A stretch of 7,888 nt of DNA. Origin: JAGVSR01 sp046074825 (GTDB lineage: Bacteria > Pseudomonadota > Alphaproteobacteria > Rhizobiales > Hyphomicrobiaceae). The position numbers and the translations under genes are program-made. Of the stretch, positions 6,312 to 7,888 are shown one piece after another. Location: positions 1 through 7,888 of the forward strand of contig JBJTOZ010000244.1 of the NCBI GenBank assembly GCA_046074825.1. The letters are read 5' to 3'. The notes under the pieces are model-generated. The model worked only from the letters and a program-made list of their open reading frames with translations, had not been told where the DNA came from and did no database searches. The stretch's first letter is position 1; each line of letters opens with the position of its first letter.

Positions 6312-6339
6312 AGGCCGGCGTAGAATTCCACGCCGGCCT
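6302..6339 (-). terminator. intrinsic terminator after xoxF
   Basis: A 10-bp, very GC-rich stem, AGGCCGGCGT (6312-6321) with ACGCCGGCCT (6330-6339), closes an 8-base loop that contains GAATTC. On the minus strand TATTTCTTAG follows. It starts 25 bases after the xoxF stop. The stem is far more GC-rich than the surrounding spacer. The plus-strand side is followed by CATTCTTAATCTTCTC, so weak activity in the other direction is possible. Confidence 0.85.
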
Positions 6340-6364
6340 CATTCTTAATCTTCTCAACTCCCAA

Positions 6365-7888
6365 TTATGGAAGAGAGTAGACTGTCAGCGTTCCGCCGAG
6401 GTCGGTGTACGACTTCAGACCCGCATAGTTTCCAACAGCTCCGAGACCATCGGTTGGCTTGTCGAGACCTGCTGCGAGACCGATGCCAGCCCAGCCACCA
6501 ACGCCTGAGTACAGGCCGATGTACTGTTTGCCACCGATAGCATAGGAGAACACGTTACCGATAGAGCCAGATGGGAGACGATGCTTGAACAGCTCGTTAC
6601 CATCTTTAGCATCACGGCACTTCAAGTAGCCATCCAACGTCCCGTGGCAAGCAAGGCCACCAGCTGTTGTGAGGACACCAGACCACACGGAGAAGGGCTC
6701 ATCATGCTGATGAACAATCTTCCCTGCGGCGCCATCCCATACGGTGAAGTGACCCGTGTTGGTTTTGCCCTGTGGTGGGAACATGGACAGCGTTGCACCA
6801 ACGTAGGGTTGGCCAGGCGTGTAAGAGACCTTAAAGGGCTCGTAGTCCATGCAAACGTTGTTGACGGGAATGTAGAACAGATTTGTCTGCGGAGAATACG
6901 CAGCTGGCTGCTGATCCTTGAAGCCAAGGGCGGCAGGGCAGATGTTCTTTGTGTTCACGTCAGCACCTTGTACGAAAGTCGACTTAGCATCGAGAACTTT
7001 CGGACGACCATAGGTTGGGCTGCTCTTGTCGAGATCAACGCCAGAAGACCAGTTAAGATCTTCGTCGTATGGCTGAGCTACGAGTGGTTCGCCGCTCAAA
7101 CGATCAAGAGTATAGCCGAAACCGTTACGATCGAAGTGGGTGAGAACCTTACGATCTGAACCACCAATTTTCTGTGTGGTGAGGATCGACTCGTTCACGC
7201 CATCATAATCCCACTCATCAAACGGGGTCATCTGGTATGCCCAGGCTGCCACGCCGGTGTCAGGATTACGTGCGAACAAGGTCATAGACCACTTCTGGTC
7301 GATGCGCTTACCATCCGGCCCTGCACGTTGTGCTGGGTTCCATGTGGATGGGTTGCCTGTTCCGTAGTAGAACAAGTTCGCATCTGGATCATAAGCATAG
7401 AAGCCCCATGTAGAGCCACCGCCGATTTTCCACTGATCACCTGTCCAGGTCTTCAGAGAGCTATCCTTGCCAACGGGCTTGCCGAGTGACATGGTTTTAT
7501 CTGGATCGACGAGGATATCAGAGTCAGGACCCATGGAGTATGCACGCCAGAGCTTCTTACCATCAGCAAGAGAATAAGCTGTTACGTGGCAACGAACGCC
7601 GAACTCAGCGCCTGAGATACCCATAATAACTTTGTCGTTGATGATGATAAGGTTACCTGTGTACGTTTCACCCTTCTTAGGATCGCCGTTCACTTGCTTC
7701 CACTTTTCTTTACCTGTTGCTGTATCAAGAGCAACAAGTGTGGTATCAGCGAGACCCATAATCAGGGTATTGCCAGCTACCTGTGGACCGCGGTTAACGG
7801 TGTCACAGCACATAACTGGAATAACTGATGGATCTTGCTTTGGTTCATATTTCCAAAGGATCTTCGGCTCCGTTGGATTTTCAAGGCT
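6365..7888 (-). CDS. xoxF: XoxF-type lanthanide-dependent PQQ methanol dehydrogenase (partial, N-terminus beyond the window)
   Basis: Periplasmic quinoprotein dehydrogenase oxidising methanol or related substrates. The last 507 residues are visible; full XoxF proteins are near 600, so about 95 residues including the signal peptide are missing. The coding frame runs to the window edge without a stop. Landmarks in order (visible numbering): the vicinal Cys27-Cys28 in MCCDTVNRG that packs on PQQ; Glu95 in GAEFGVR, a metal ligand; GGGSTWGFYAYDP; Asn179 in YYGTGNPSTWNP, a metal ligand; and WDYDGVNE with Asp227, the catalytic base, and Asp229, the extra aspartate that coordinates the lanthanide and is Ala in calcium-type MxaF. 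The C-terminus has the standard GVGGWAGIGLAAGL and ends in VYSLP. No mxaI-like gene follows, as expected for XoxF. The region is richer in G+C than its neighbours and has three cysteines that seem unusual. Confidence 0.95.
   Translation of the reverse strand, partial: SLENPTEPKILWKYEPKQDPSVIPVMCCDTVNRGPQVAGNTLIMGLADTTLVALDTATGKEKWKQVNGDPKKGETYTGNLIIINDKVIMGISGAEFGVRCHVTAYSLADGKKLWRAYSMGPDSDILVDPDKTMSLGKPVGKDSSLKTWTGDQWKIGGGSTWGFYAYDPDANLFYYGTGNPSTWNPAQRAGPDGKRIDQKWSMTLFARNPDTGVAAWAYQMTPFDEWDYDGVNESILTTQKIGGSDRKVLTHFDRNGFGYTLDRLSGEPLVAQPYDEDLNWSSGVDLDKSSPTYGRPKVLDAKSTFVQGADVNTKNICPAALGFKDQQPAAYSPQTNLFYIPVNNVCMDYEPFKVSYTPGQPYVGATLSMFPPQGKTNTGHFTVWDGAAGKIVHQHDEPFSVWSGVLTTAGGLACHGTLDGYLKCRDAKDGNELFKHRLPSGSIGNVFSYAIGGKQYIGLYSGVGGWAGIGLAAGLDKPTDGLGAVGNYAGLKSYTDLGGTLTVYSLP
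7202..7210 (-). other. xoxF: D-Y-D lanthanide-binding codons of XoxF
   Basis: These nine bases encode Asp-Tyr-Asp inside FDEWDYDGVNE. In characterised XoxF and ExaF enzymes the first Asp is the catalytic base and the second completes lanthanide coordination. Calcium-dependent MxaF has Ala at the second position. Confidence 0.9.

Noticed and set aside
6581..7159. 192-codon open frame on the plus strand inside xoxF
   Set aside because: It lies antisense to a dehydrogenase with intact active-site motifs, and its translation has no leader, domain or recognisable motif. Long antisense frames are expected opposite a gene with strong codon bias.
1..7888. CRISPR array, insertion sequence, attachment site, tRNA or rRNA
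   Set aside because: No regularly spaced repeats, transposase-like protein, terminal repeats with target duplication, or RNA-gene signatures were seen on either strand.

Overview
The window holds most of a periplasmic quinoprotein (PQQ) methanol-oxidation locus, arranged as two gene blocks that face each other. The gene set is typical of alphaproteobacterial methylotrophs and their relatives: a XoxF-type dehydrogenase, a cytochrome c-553i/XoxG-like protein with four cysteines, a XoxJ-like binding protein, a CxxxCW rhodanese-like protein, and a YVTN beta-propeller next to an ABC-2 exporter. The DNA is AT-rich outside xoxF and the intergenic spacers are very AT-rich. This suggests a low-GC alphaproteobacterium; I cannot name the genus. 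GTG and perhaps TTG starts are common.

Plus strand, 1-3640: the tail of an unidentified upstream gene (1-69), an exported YVTN/NHL-type beta-propeller (124-1110), an ABC ATPase (1224-1991), its ABC-2 permease (1993-2940), and an exported two-cysteine protein of unknown function (about 3008-3640). A short AT-rich convergent spacer follows (3641-3755).

Minus strand, 7888-3756, in the order of transcription: xoxF, cut by the window edge and lacking roughly its first 95 residues; xoxG; xoxJ; and the CxxxCW rhodanese-like protein. XoxF carries the D-Y-D pair that marks lanthanide-dependent methanol dehydrogenases. Every junction in this block has a strong stem-loop followed by T-rich sequence on the minus strand (6312-6339, 5469-5504, 4356-4383). 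Expression is therefore probably stepped, and xoxJ appears to have its own promoter.

Working model: XoxF oxidises methanol (or another short alcohol or formaldehyde) in the periplasm with PQQ and a lanthanide. XoxG takes the electrons toward the terminal oxidase. XoxJ assists or activates XoxF. The beta-propeller, exporter, two-cysteine protein and CxxxCW protein belong to the conserved but functionally undefined PQQ-associated accessory set. No CRISPR array, insertion sequence, tRNA or rRNA was seen, and no gene-free stretch exceeds 300 bases.
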